From Pocillopora verrucosa (lineage: Eukaryota > Cnidaria > Anthozoa > Scleractinia > Pocilloporidae): 64,000 bases of DNA. Positions 29,587 to 42,600 of this stretch are shown piece by piece. The position numbers and the translations under genes were made by a program. Position 1 is the first letter of the stretch, and the number at the start of each line of letters is the position of its first letter. Under the pieces are notes generated by a model, which saw nothing but the letters and a program-made list of their open reading frames with translations, was not told the DNA's origin and did not search any database. The stretch lies in the NCBI RefSeq assembly GCF_036669915.1, contig NC_089315.1, forward strand, positions 24,939,436-25,003,435, read 5' to 3'.

Positions 29587-29790
29587 TTTTATTAAAATCA
29601 CACTTCCTAACTCTGTTAACTTTGCCAAAATGGGATTCACTGCACTTGTGATCTTTTTATCTTCTTTCCCAGGTTGTCTTTGAACAAGAGCTGTGTAACT
29701 GGAATGTCTTGCAACCAAGACTGGACCTGATTTCTTCTCTGTATACTGATTAATTCACAGTGATAATAAAATTTCCAAACAGTATTTTTG

Positions 29791-30794
29791 TAGTTCACTT
29801 GCTTGTGTACCATTGACAGTAATATATAGTCCTACCTGTATAACAGCTGTTCTGACTTGCCAATGTCCCAACTTTCACATCTGTTATCAAAAGATGCAGA
29901 AAGCAAGAGGTTCCCACTTACTTGGGTCAGTGGATATACAGCCCGTGCAGGCACTGATTCCAGAACCTGAATTTATTTTTTTTTCTTTGGTATCAACATT
30001 TACCACTTGACATTGTAAGCAGAATAAAGATGTACTTACCATGCCTTTTATACCACAGATATAAAAATAATCTACTGTTTTAAAATAGTTTATTGTAAAT
30101 ATTTACACGTACTTAATAGCATAAATAATGTTGCATCAAGAAAAATACATCTACTTTCATAAAAAAGATATCACTTAGAGTTACATTTCATTTTGTAATA
30201 ATTTATCACCAGATACAGCATCACCATTTATAACAGGAAAAAAAATTTTGATCATGACACTTGACACACAAAAGCTATAAATGGAAACATTTTAACACTA
30301 CAAAGAACCATCAAAGTCTGATCAAAGATTCTTTACCAAAAGCCCTTGAAATATTCAAAATTGAAATGTTGGCTTTTGGGTTGTTGTTAAATAGTATTAC
30401 CTAGTAAATAAAGTCCTAATTATAAATATTCAGTCACAACCTACTCCCTGAAAATATTTACAAGGAACATGACCCACTCATTGTTGTGGTGATTAATAAC
30501 AATTATGTGTATGTAACTGTTTCTTCTTACTGATGTCCTTGTTTTCACAAAGCTCCTCTTCAAAAAATTTAATGGCACATCCTAGGTTTTTAAATGGTTT
30601 TGAACCATTATTGTGTATGCTCGGTGACCAATATTTCCTTTGTGGTATATTTTGGTTTTGAACCATTTTAGTATATGCGCTGTGACCAACTTCCTTTCTG
30701 GAATTTTATGGTTCTTTCCTTTCTGCTTTGTTTAGCCATTTGTATCTTTTTTGTTTGTTTGTTTGTTTGTTTTTCCTCTTTTTTGGGGTTATTA

Positions 30795-30830
<36 letters not shown>

Positions 30831-31278
30831 TAAAAACGGGTATACAGAAGATGCTGATAGGAGAGGATTAATGTCAAGAATGTCATTAAAAGATTAAGAG
30901 AAAGCCAGCATAATATCATGCAGGGCAAAGTTTGCTGTGTAAAACATGGCATTGCCATTTGCAAGTCTGAATATGACTCTTTGAATAAGAAACTGGGAAG
31001 GAAATAATTTTTTAAAGTTACCTGCAATTTAACTTTGTGTTTTTAAAGTGGCTTTCAGCATACTTTATAAGAAAAATTGTCCCTTCATTTTCCCTGGCTT
31101 ACAACATATTGAGATTCTAGAAGCCTTCAGTCTATATATAGTTCCATGTTCTATGTGCCCTGTTTTGTGCAGAGGTTAATGGGAATTTTTTTTTGGAGGG
31201 GGGCTCTCTGTAGACCCAACAGCCGCAGGTTACAGCCAGTTACTTATTTCTTGTTTCAAGTGTGCTAAATAATTTCCC
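29791..31278. other. Convergent 3' region, host gene and receptor A
   Basis: No gene is seen. It contains two copies of a roughly 60-bp minisatellite unit (about 30600-30710) and a TTA microsatellite (30788-30829). The homologous stretches in units B and C are at 38.1-39.6 and 48.9-50.3 kb. Confidence 0.6.
30788..30829 (+). repeat. ATT/TTA microsatellite
   Basis: About a dozen uninterrupted trinucleotides, absent from the homologous position in unit C. Confidence 0.9.
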
Positions 31279-34200
31279 TCATTGTATAGTACATAACTCC
31301 CATGGCCAGTTGCAAATATTGGTGGCCACATCATACCTTTTGCAAGAAACAAGAGCTTCTACAAAGCTTCTTATTGAGGGTACTATTGGAAAGGTGCTCA
31401 ATTTATCAATAAGACTAACTGTAGGACTTCTTCCTGCTTTGTAGTCAGTTTCTATCAAGTCCAAATCTTCTTCTGGAACATTCAAGATTTGCCCAACAGA
31501 GCGCCAATTTTTCTTTGTCTGTTTCTCCAGTGGATCCAGCATCCTTTGCACATAGTGCAAGAGTATTTGATTTTGATGGTTATGCAGCTGTGGCATTTCG
31601 GAAACTTTGCAATCTAAGAGTTCAATGGATAAAAGTATTAATAAAGTAACGATACTGGGGTTAGAGTTGTAACATGAAATATGCTTTTTGTAGTACTATT
31701 GGTGGAAAAAGACATGCTTTAATTGTTAAGGATTCCCAAGGTTTAAAAATTGCTTTATTTTTAAGAGAGCAATGTTTGGCAGTGGACGGAAACTTAGCCT
31801 CTGTGGTCCAGGTACAACAGACTAATTCAGGGATGAGTTTACTTCCATTTTAACACCCATTATGGGGCTACAATTGTGCAATTTATTGCACCAAGCTAAG
31901 AAGAGGGTACATGTAAGAGATGAAATGCAACATCTGAGTGACTAATGGCACACTCATTTCATGATCGTAATTGCATAACAAGAATAAACAAGTAATCAAC
32001 TTGGTCTACCAAATGGCAGGATGTATGCCTCACCTGCTGGAATCAGATCAGTTTTTGGCTGGTCTTGTCTAAGCTCACTAGTGAGAGGCTCCTCATGGTC
32101 ACCATCTGCTAGCACATCTAAGAGAAAAAAATTAAGAAGCACTTCGGTTATCCTAGAAAGCAACTTGCTGATTACCATACAATTGGGAAAGCCTTAACCC
32201 TCCAAATCCCTGAATTAATTAACATGCAACTTCTTCCTGTAATATCCATACATTATCCCGCAAATAGTCTATGAGAATAATCAAATTTATCACGTAGAGG
32301 TTATCTTGATCCCACCCCAAATTCTTGTAACAAAACTAAAGGGAAATGTGTGACAGCTAGTGAGGAGAATGAAGAGTTAGAACCGGAGAGTTAAAGGGTG
32401 AACTCTTTGATTGCCAAGATCTGATTGTTAATTCTCCCCTCTTGAAGAAAAGTCTGCTCAAGAGATGTATATCTTGAAGTAGATTCATTTTTGTCCAAAA
32501 GCTTGTCAGTAGAATGTGTGATGCATAAATATTATGTTAGTTGTCACTACCTTCTATGGTTTCTGTTGAGTCATCTCTATCCTTGGCACCTTGCATACCT
32601 TTCAGGGGTATAGACTCATTGGAATTTGTAACTGCAACATAGCATTGCTGTGTTATTGTATGCAACAATGAAAGTTACTATTAAGTGTCTATTAATCAAC
32701 AAAGTACACCTTGATGAAGCCAAAAATAAATTAACGAACATTAATTGTAGTCAAACCATGGACCCAGCCAAAAACGTTTACCAGATAAAAAAAAATGAAT
32801 TAAAAAAATAAACTAACACAAACACTGAAAAAAGTTATAGGGAGGAGGCAGACTAATGTGCTTGAGCATCAAGATTTGAGTTTACTAGGGAAAGAGATGG
32901 TTGTGGGCCCTCAGATCAACTTTAAAATGAAATAATTTTATTACCCTGAGGACAATTGACATATGATGGTCATAGTATAATTGCTACTTGCTTAGTTTCA
33001 ATTTGTGTACATCCGTGTGAAACTCCACTTAAACGTGATTATGGTACAAATTTATTAAATTACTCAATTTTCTCAAAGGGTCTACAAATTCCGAACTGTT
33101 ACAAAATATACTCGGGAAATTAAAGAAAGAAAAATTATAACTCTTTCTTACCGTCTGAATGTGAGCGTTTCCAGCAATAGTAAATGATTGCACCCAAAAT
33201 TAAAACTGGAGTGGCAGCCCCAATAGCTATCATGATTTTAGATGCATATGTCAGTGTTTGCCCTTCTTCTTTTGTTGACCTCTTGTCTGTAAATGTTTTT
33301 GTTGTTGCTGGAAGAAAATTATTTTTTTCAGATTTGAATACAGGTTTCGTGATGTCTTTACTTGACACCCTGTCGGTTAAATTCAAGTCAGAATCAAAGG
33401 CAGGGAGAGCAGCACTAGGAGTAGGTGTGGTTACGTCAGGAGTAGTTGACGTAGCATTTTCTGCAGTCTCCCTTATTTTCTTACAGAGTCTATTCTCATG
33501 GGACTCAAGGCACTGCCAGTCCCTGCTCATTCCAATGTCTTTACAGCTTTTCAGCCTGGAAGACTCAGGGACATCGGAGCAGCAAAAATAGCATTCCTGG
33601 CAGAAACCATTGTCGTCCAAAAAATGTCTTTCAGGGCACTTGTTTCCACATTTGCGGTTTTGATAAGGGGTACACTGCTGGATAATGTTCCTTAATCCAC
33701 AGTCATGACAGGGTCTGCAGCTTTCAATGCTGTGTGTGTCAGAGAAGGTCGCATTCTCTCTGCAAGGTTCACACTTGATGACGGTGTAGTTAGGTATCTT
33801 TGAACCGCATAATGGTGTGAGTCCTGTTCCCTCTGGGCACTTGGAACATGCTTTGCACTCCACTTGAGCATCGGGAAAGTATCGTAAGAAATTTCGCGAC
33901 AGGGAACATCTTGCCGGCCTTCCAGACGCAAATCGTGACCACAATAATAAGAACAGGATCAGCTAAGATAAAAATATCAGTATTTATTAATTGCAGTAAT
34001 CGAGAACTTGCACAAATTAGTAAAATTATGTTCGAAAATAGGAAAAGAGGAAACGTACGCTATAAATGTTGGTTAAAGCTAAATTACGCATTTATTCACG
34101 ACATAACTTCAAGAGTAGTATTTTTAAACTACAATAAACATTCGCAACAACCAAATAACTTATTCAATATTTACAGCGGAGATAACGGAGCAGTGAACAA

Positions 34201-34696
34201 CTCCGCAACACAGCAATGGGAAATTATTTCCATATTTATTAACTTGTTTGATTGCTTTTAGTCTGTGCCGCTTGTTTTCGAGAATTCTGCTGAAAATTCT
34301 AGTCGAAGGCCAGCTTTCTGCATAATTCTCGTTACACAACATGCCCAATTATCTTCAAAATTATGCGGCATAATTTACCCCTGCCTCACCAACAAGTAAC
34401 ATTCTCTTAACATTCACAAAACCAAACAAGTTATTCAATTTTTCAGAGGAGATAATCGAACAGTGAGCAACTTCGCAACACAGCAGTGAGAAATTATTTC
34501 CATATTTGTTAACTTGTTTGATTGTTTTGAGTCTATGTCGGTGGCTCTGAGAATTCTGCTGATAGGGCAGTTCTCTGCTGGCATAACTTTCGCTATGCAA
34601 AATGCCTTATTATCGTCAAAACTGTGCAGAATAATTAACCCATGCCTTACCAACAAGTACCTGCAAACATTCCCTCACCTTAATAGCGCCTTTCAT
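31279..34696 (-). CDS. TNF receptor superfamily death receptor, copy A
   Basis: Five exons, 34696-34679, 33962-33152, 32631-32551, 32117-32034 and 31613-31279 (stop TGA), join in frame to 442 aa. Exon 1 encodes only MKGAIK; the signal peptide continues across the junction as LILFLLLWS. The ectodomain has TNFR-type cysteine spacing (ECKACSKCP, KCEPCREN, SCRPCHDCG, NRKCGNKCP, CQECYFCC), then a Ser/Thr-rich stalk, one membrane span at about 249-270, and a cytoplasmic death domain in exon 5 (about 345-435, motif KNWRSVGQILNV). The closing ATNICNWPW resembles the EDAR death-domain end. Such receptors bind TNF ligands at the cell surface and recruit adaptors for NF-kB or apoptosis. Relative to copy B it lacks three residues before QVECKAC. 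Assignment to one vertebrate TNFRSF member is not possible. Confidence 0.9.
34155..34680. repeat. Two tandem copies of a ~265-bp repeat in receptor A intron 1
   Basis: The segment at about 34155-34420 recurs at about 34425-34680; shared blocks include CGCAACACAGCA and AACTTGTTTGATTG. Unit B has two copies (42540-43170) and unit C one clear copy (52985-53230). Confidence 0.8.
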
Positions 34697-37386
34697 GCCG
34701 TGCTTGTCTTCATAAGTGAGTTTGTGTCGTTTGTTAGCCTGTGTCAAGAAATACACATACAAACTTAATTGAGTCTTGCCGAAAGTATAACAGAACATAG
34801 TTAAACAACTGTAGATAAAGCAGGTGTTAATGTAAGGGTTAAATCACTTTTGCTCTCTTACCGTTTTGTACTTCAATTTTGTACTCTCGATGCTGAAAAT
34901 TAGGGAGTTTTCGATCTCGAATGCATAAATTCCCATCGATGTACAAAGAACGCTTTTGTTTAGCTGTAATAAACAGTCCTAATGAAATACCAGAACTAAT
35001 GTAGGCTTACGTAAGACGAGAAAGTTTGTTCTAAATTGATTACGTATTAATCTGTAGTGTATTGCGTTACCTAAGCGTTACTATAGTCACGCTATATCCT
35101 GTAAGACACGATCGGTACATGATTGTAAAAGTACATTCCTATGTAAAAGTAGTATTACTGATTCCTAGTACTGTATTGTGAATATAGCTTGTTGATTCTT
35201 TAATAAAATTCAGTTGAGCAATAGCAATGAAAGAAGTAACTTGACTGAGTCTAGACGACACAACATTAATCCATGGACAAAGAGCTTCCCTGTAACACTG
35301 CCATCAGAGGTGGACATGCAGATAAAACTTCTTCAATGGGCTCGCTTCGAACTAACCTTGAAGCTCAATATGGATGAAACTTATTGTGAAATAGCCGACT
35401 ATTTGTAGTGGGCGTTGAGTCACCGACTCAGGGGAAAGAACGATTTATGGAGTGCATGCATGACTGGGTTACGTATATGAGGGGTTTCCCCGTCCCTTTA
35501 GCGCTAGCTGCTACGTGCTTACGGTAAAACTTCATGCGAGTTGCGGTCAACCTCCTACGTAGTCTATTCTTTGGGAGTGTAAAGGTCGCATGGGTTAAAA
35601 AAGAAAAGAAAATCGTGCGTACGAAATGAATAATTCACACAGTTGTTATTGCGGCCTTTTTTGAAAGATGTCGAACGGTTCTGGTCATTTTATGGAGCTT
35701 GAGGCTCGCAATCCAAAATAGTTAAGATACGGCGGCTATTGCAATCTCCAAGCTTTTCTTCATCTGTAAGCCATAATAACGGAAGGGTGATTATGCAAAT
35801 CGATAGAACAAGTACATTTTTTCCGCCTTCCAAACGTATTTGCTGAAGATTCTCTTTTCTTGTCCTGATCCCTCCTACGCGCCCTTGATGAAGGAATATT
35901 TCGCACGTGCCAACTGAGAGTTTAACCAACCTTTCAAACACCATCTGCCGAGGTTTTGTATTAAAAGTGAATGGTGATGTTCGATAGTTTGAAAAATCCA
36001 GGAAGAACAATTCATTATATGGCAAGGCAATCATGAGATAAATCAGAATGTTCTGATTCGTTCTTTCATACTTAGTGGGTATTTTGCCTTACGGTCATAA
36101 GTTGTGTATCTTTGTTGGCGAAAGCCGGCAAGTTAAAAATAATTAAATTTGGTCCGAGTAACAAATATAATGATAACAATAATAGTACACTTTATTTAAA
36201 GAGGATGAAATTGAATAGTAAAAATGACCAATATAATTGTGGCCCTCTATTTAAACGACGGCCTCTATTTGGAGCGAAAATATGTACCAATTTTTGGCCA
36301 CATTGTTTGTTCCAAGATGCGAACAGTTCTCCTAGAGCGAAGGTCGAGGAAAACTGTGAAATTTGAGGAACAGATGATGTCCAAGAACAAATCTGCGAGG
36401 ATACGTTCGTGCAAAATAAAGTCTTTGAACAGAAATAAGATACTACGTGTATGAAGTGTACGTAAAAATTAAGACCTAATGAAAAATTGAATGTTGAACT
36501 ATAAAATATCTCTCTGATATCTTAATATCAAGCTAAAAAATTTTTTAAAATTATGACGAAAATAGAATGCTAGGTATGCAAGATGTACTTTTATGATAAA
36601 TTGAATATCAAACCATAAAATGTCTCTGATGTCTGAAGATCAAACTATAAAAATCTGTCCAAAATTATAACGAAGATAGGATACTAGGTTAGATTAATTA
36701 GAAAGCTAAACATTAGAAGCCTAATTATCAGAGTTGGAAATTACTCATGAACAACTGTGCTCACTCGTAAAGCTATCGAGCCGAACACGTGACGAAAAAT
36801 TCCATATCTAAGGGCGCCATGTATTATTCTCTAGAAAGGCAATTACAAATTCCTGTAGAAATAAATAATTAGATACAATTAAATATTTAAATGATATAAA
36901 ATATGTAAACATAAACTACCTTAGTAGTTTGTCACAAACGACGAAAATATATTAAATATTTCTGAACGCATTAATTGTTGAGCACATTGTTAATTATCCA
37001 TCTGCCAAGCTGACCATCGAAAAAAGTGAAGTTGTATTAACCACGAGGATGGATGTCTAGTATCAAAAAACATAACAGGCAATGGGTAACAAAGCGGACC
37101 TAAGAGGGTAGAACATATAATTCTCAGAATACTAATAAGGATCAAAATGCACCGATGACAACAACAAACTAAGGCGCTTTAAATAGCACGTGGCGATCAA
37201 TACACGATTGATAAGCCTGACTCTTTTTACCTCGACTAAAACGTGAACTAACATTCTGGTGACCCAAAGAAGCTTAAATGGGGAAGAGGTCAATCATGAT
37301 TAATTGTTGATTGTTAATTCTATTTCTATGTGATAGCAAAGTATTTCTCATTACGTCTCATTACTTAACTGCTGCTGTACATGTAG
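34697..37386. other. 5' flank of receptor A
   Basis: This is the presumed promoter and 5' region of receptor A. It is shared in part with 43194-44105 and 55829-57200. It holds a two-copy, roughly 100-bp tandem motif at 36485-36690 (blocks ATAAAATGTCTC and AACTATAAAA). No protein gene is recognised. Confidence 0.55.
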
Positions 37387-38130
37387 GTTGGGATTTGGGA
37401 TCAAGTGTTTTGCCCCTTTAATTTACAAGGTAATTATTGTATTTGCATTGTGTTTGCATATCCTGAAGACTAAAAGTTAGCAGGAACCTTCAGCATGCTG
37501 TTGCCTCTCTTAGAGTTCAAGTTCTATTGTAAAGGGGGCTTTGGTCGAAAAGAAAAATAAAAGGAAAATGAAAATTGTGTTCATATTTTTCTAGGTCCAT
37601 TAAATTGGTTCATAAACTTGATTCTGTCATGGACATCATGGGAAAAGATGGACGATAATTTTCCCAGAATAAATGTAGCAAGGTGAGGAATATATTGAGT
37701 AAATAATCGTTTTTGCAATATTTTCAACCAACCCCTGATTGTTTACAATGGAAAACAGCAAAAAAATTTGTCTTGGAAAAGGTTGTGGATCATAATGGTA
37801 ATATCATTAGTTTGGAAGATCATGCCCGTTGTTCAAACTCCCAGCTGAAAGTCAGTGATGACTTAATATATTCAGTCATAATCCACTGATATTTTACTTC
37901 TGAAGACTACTTTAGTACTGAGGCTTTCTTTTAATAAAAATCACACTCCCTTAGCTAACTCTGTTAACATTACCAAAATGGGATTCCCTGCACTCATAAT
38001 CTTTTTATCTCCTTTCCCAGGTGTCTTCTAACAACAGCCACGTAACTGGAATGTCTTGCAACCAATTAAGACTTTGGACCTGATTTCTTCTCTGTATACT
38101 GATTAATTCACAGTCAATATTTTTGTAGTT
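37387..38130 (+). pseudogene. Duplicated 3' end of the snoRNA host gene, unit B
   Basis: Three exons corresponding to the last three of the host gene keep their AG and GT sites (37387-37429, 37595-37682, 38021 onward). The terminal exon lost the AATAAA present in unit A through a short deletion after TTAATTCACAGT. No promoter or upstream exons came with it, so independent expression is doubtful. Confidence 0.7.
37847..37928 (+). ncRNA. Box C/D snoRNA, copy B
   Basis: This is the best-preserved copy of the last-intron snoRNA: seven-pair stem GAAAGTC/GGCTTTC with one G-U pair, C box AGTGATGA, D' CTGA and D CTGA (37918-37921). The guide CAGTCATAATCC to 28S rRNA is intact. Confidence 0.75.
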
Positions 38131-38954
38131 TACTTACTTGTGTACCATTAACAGTACTATACAGTCCTGTCTGTATAACATCTGTTCTGATTTGCCGATG
38201 TCCCAACTTTCACATCTGTTATCAAAAGGTGCAGAAAGCAAGAGGTTCCCACTTACTTGGGTGGGGGGAGATACAGTCCATGCAGGCACTGATTCCAGAA
38301 CCTGAATTTATTTTCTTTGGTATCAACATTTACCACTTGACATTGTAAGCAGAATAAATATGTACTTATTATGCCTTTTAGCATATGTACTTATTATGCC
38401 TTATAGCACAGATATAAAAATAATCTACTGTTTTGAAAATAGTTTACTAATTGTAAATATCTATACACTATACTTGATAGCGTATGTAAATAATGTTGCT
38501 TCAAGAAAAATACATCTACTTGCATAATAAAGATATCACTCGGAGTTACTTTTCATTTAATAATAATTCATCACCAGAAACAGCGTTACCATTTATCCTA
38601 GGAAAAAAATTTGATCATGACATTTGACTCACAATAGCTACAAATGGAAATATTTTAACGTTACGTGTAACTTTCAAAGTCTGATCAAAGATTCTTTACC
38701 AAAAGCCCTTGTGGTTGGTTATTGAAAAATCCAAAATTGAAATATCGTTGGCTTTTGGGATGCTTTTAAATAGCATAGTAAATAAAGTACTGATAATAAT
38801 AAATATTCAGCCACATACTGCTCATTTCCTGAAAATATTTACAAGGAACATGAATCACTCATTGTTGTAATGATTAATAACAATTTTGTGTGTGTAACTG
38901 TTTCTTCTCATTGATGCCCTTGTTTCCATATGCAGGAGTTGTTTTCAAAAAGCC

Positions 38955-39515
38955 CCTCTTTAATGTATGCTCTGTGACCAATTTTTCCTTTCTGGTATTT
39001 TGGGTTCAGAACCATTATAGTGTATGCTCTGTGACCAATTTTTTCTTTCTGATATTTTCTGGTTTGGAACCATAATTATGTATGCTTTGTGACCAATTTT
39101 TCCTTTCAGGTATTTTCTGGTTTAGAACCATTATAGTGTTGTGTATGCTCTGTGACCAGTTTTTTCTTTCTGGTATTTTCTGGTATTTTCTGGTTTGGAA
39201 CCATAACTATGTATGCTCTCTGACCGATTTTTCCTTGCTGGTATTTTTTGGTTTATAACCATTATAGTGTATGCTCTGTGACCAATTTTTTTTCCTGATG
39301 TTTTCTGGTTTGGAACCATAGTTATGTATGTTCTGTGGCTAGTTTTTCCTTTCTGGCATTTTTTGGTTTAGAACCATTATAGTGTATGCTCTGTGACTAA
39401 TTTTTTCTTTCTGGTAATTTCTGGTTTAGAACCATTATAGTGTATGTTCCGTGACCAATTTTTCCTTTCTGGCATTTTTTGGTTTAGAACCATTATAGTG
39501 TATGCTCTGTGACAG
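38955..39515. repeat. Minisatellite, about ten ~58-bp units
   Basis: Units read TGTATGCTCTGTGACCAATT followed by a T-rich part and TTTTCTGGTTTAGAACCATT. About ten occurrences of the TATGCTCTGTGAC core are spaced 52-73 bases apart. The homologous place has two units in A (30600-30710) and one in C (49720-49790). Confidence 0.9.
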
Positions 39516-39645
39516 GGCACAGTGGTTGTGCAGAGGTTATACAGGAATTTTTTTTTCGGAGGGGGGCTCTCCATAGACCAAACAGCTGCTGGTTACAGCT
39601 AGTTACTTAATTATTTCTCGTCTTAAGCTTGCTGAATAATTTCCC

Positions 39646-42600
39646 TCATTGTGCAGTACGTGATTCCCATGGCCAGTTGCAAATATTAATGGCCACATTA
39701 TACCTGTTGCAAGCAACAAGAGCTTCTACAAAGCTTCTCATTGAGGGTACTATTGTAAAGGTGCTCAATGTATCAATAAGACTAACTGTAGGACTTCTTC
39801 CTGCTCTATAATCAGTGTCTATCAGGTCCAAGTCTTCTTCTGAAACATTCAAGATTTGCCCAATAGAGCGCCAATTTTTTTTTGTTTGTTTCTCCAGTGG
39901 ATCCAGCATCCTTTGCACATAGTGCAATAGTATTTGATTTTTATGGTTACGCAGCTGTGGCATTTCAGAGACTTTGCAATCTAAGAGTTCAAAGGAAAGC
40001 AGTATTACTACAGTAATGGTCACGGAGCTAGAGTTGTAACATGAAATATGCTTTTTTGTAGTGCTATTGGTGGACAAAGACATGCTTTAATTGTTAAGAA
40101 CTCCCAAGGATTGAAAATTGCTTTATTTTTAAGATTATAATGTTTGGCAGTGAACGGAAACTTAGTCTCCATAGTCCAGGTAAAACAGACTAATTCAGGG
40201 GATGAGTTTACTTCCATTTTAACACCCATTCACAAGGCTCTAATTGCATTGCACCAAGCTAAGAGGAGGATACATGCAAGAGAAGAAATGCAACATCTGA
40301 TTGATAGAACACTCATCACATGATCTTAATTGCATAACAAGAATAAACAAGTTGCCAAGTTGGTCTACCAAATGGCAGGATGTACACCTCACCTGCTGGA
40401 ATCAGATCAGTTTTTGGCTGGTCTTTTCTAGGCTCACTGGTGGTAGACTCCTCATGGTCATCAGCTTCTAGCACATCTGAGAGACAAAAAAATTAAGAAG
40501 CACTAATTGGTTATCCTAGAAAGCAACTTGCTGATTACCACACAATCGGGGAAGTAGCTAACTCCCTGAATTGATAAACATGCAACTTCTTCCCGTAATA
40601 TCCATACATTATCCACCAAATAGGTAATGAGAATAATCAGATTTATCAGGCACAGGTTACCTTGATATCACACCGAATACTTTTAACAAAACTAAAGGGA
40701 AATGTGTAGCAGCTAAAGTAGAAAATTAACAGTTAGAAGTCAAGAGTTAAAGGGTAAACTCTTTGATTCTCTGGATCTGATTGTTAATTCTCCCCTCTTG
40801 AAGAAAAAGCTGGTCAAGAGATGTACATCTTGAAGTAGATTCATTTTTGTCCAAAAGCTTGTCAGTAGAATGTGTGATGCATAAATATTATGTTAGTTGT
40901 CACTACCTTCTACAGTTTCTGTTGAGCCATCTCTATCCTTGGCGCCTTGTATACCTTTCAGGGGTATACACTCGTTAGAATTTGTAACTGCAACAAAGCA
41001 TTGTTGTGTTATTGTATGCTACACTGAAAGTTACTATTAAGTGTCTATTAATCAACAAAGTACACCTTGATGAAGCCAAAAATGAATTTAATAATATTAA
41101 TGGGAGTCAAACTATGGACCCAACCAAAAAGGTTTACCTGATTAAAAAAAATGAATGAAAAAAAATTAACTTACACAAACACTGGAAAAAGTTGTATGGA
41201 GGAGACATACTAATGTGCTCGAGCGTCAAGATTTAAGTTTACTTAAGGGAAAGAGATGGTTGTGGGCCCTCAGATCAAATTTAAAATGACATAATTTTAT
41301 TACTTGAGGACAATTGACATATGATGGTCATAGTATAATCGCTACTTGCTTAGTTTCAATTTGTGTACTTTCGTGTGAAACCCCACTTAAACATGATTAT
41401 GGTAAGAATCTATTAAATTACTCAATTTTCTCAAAGGGTCTACTAATTCCATAAATGTCACAAAATATACTCGGGCTATTATAGAAGGAAAAGTATGACT
41501 TTTTCTTACCGTCTGAATGTGAGCGTTTCCAGCAGTAGTAAATGATTGCACCCAAAATAAAAACTAGAGTGGCAGCCCCAATAGCTATCAAGGCTATAGA
41601 TGTAGATGTTACTGTTTCCCCTTCTTCTTTTGTCGACCTCTTGTCTGTACCTGTCTTTGTTGTTGCTGGAAGCGAATTGTTTTTTTCGGATTTGAGTACA
41701 GGTTCCCTGGTGTCTTCTTTACTTGAAACCATACCAGTTAAGTTCAGGTCAGAATCAGAGGCAGGGCGGAGATCAGCACTAGGAGTAGGTGTGGTTACTT
41801 CAGGAGTAGTTGAAGTAGCATTTTCTACAGTCTCCCTTATTTTCTTGCAGAGTCTATTCTCATGGGACTCAAGGCACTGCCAGTCCTTGCCCATTCCAAT
41901 GTCTTTACAGCTTTTCAGCCTGGAAGACTCAGGGACATCAGAGCAGCAAAAATAACATTCCTGGCAGAAACCATTGTTGTCCAGAAAATGTCTTTCAGGG
42001 CACCTGTTTCCACATTTGCGGTTTTGATAAGGGGTACACTGCTGGATAATGTTCCTTAATCCACAGTCATGACAGGGTCTGCAGCTTTCAATGCTATGTG
42101 TGTCAGAGAAGGTCGCATTCTCTCTGCAAGGTTCACATTTGATGATGGTGTAGTTAGGTATCTTTGAACCGCATAATGGTGCGAGTCCTGTTCCTTCTGG
42201 GCACTTGGGACATGCTTTGCACTCTATTTGAGCTTCTGGAGCATCGGGAAAGTATCGTAAGAAATTTCTTGACAGGGAACATCTTGTCGGCCTTCCAGAC
42301 GCAAATCGTGACCACAATAATAAGAACAGGATCAGCTAAGATAAAAATATCAGTATTTATTAATTGCAGTGATCGCGAACCTGCACAAATTGGTGAAATT
42401 ATGTTCGAAAATATTAGGTAAAGAGGAAACGTACGATATAAATGTTGGTTAGAGCTATAATACGCTTTATTCACGACACAACTTCAATAGTAGTATTTTT
42501 AAACTACAATAAACATTCGCAACAACACAACAACTTGTTTAATATTTACAGCGGAGATAACGGAGCAGTGAGCAACTCCGCAACACAGTAATGGGAAATT

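Larger units (their letters stand above)
23630..29790 (+). ncRNA. GAS5-like box C/D snoRNA host gene (spliced, non-coding)
   Basis: Short exons without a shared reading frame are bounded by good AG and GT sites at 24203-24232, 25167-25208, 26222-26272, 26829-26893, 27174-27210, 27880-27935, 28596-28638, 29255-29343 and 29673 to about 29790 (AATAAA at 29765). The first exon is unresolved, probably near 23630-23690. Most introns contain one box C/D snoRNA with a closing stem, including SNORD79, SNORD80 and SNORD76, all residents of vertebrate GAS5. This is what a snoRNA host gene looks like: the introns, not the exons, are the product, and snoRNPs released from the debranched introns direct 2'-O-methylation of rRNA in the nucleolus. 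It is divergent to BiP. Exons 26222 and 26829 resemble each other, as do the introns after them, so one exon-intron unit was duplicated. Orthology to GAS5 is inferred from snoRNA content only. Confidence 0.75.
28265..37240. repeat. Segmental duplication unit A
   Basis: This is the left member of three homologous segments. It holds the last three snoRNA-host exons, the last snoRNA, receptor copy A and its 5' flank. Similarity to unit C reaches further left (to about 26.6 kb, broken by a deletion); similarity to unit B starts at about 28460. Boundaries are approximate. Confidence 0.75.

Noticed and set aside
33184-33591. Open frame of 135 residues on the plus strand
   Set aside because: It is antisense to the receptor A ectodomain exon; equivalent shadows occur opposite copies B and C, and no family features are present.
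39131-39574. Minus-strand open frames with repeated HRAYTIMV phrases
   Set aside because: They are translations of the minisatellite units.
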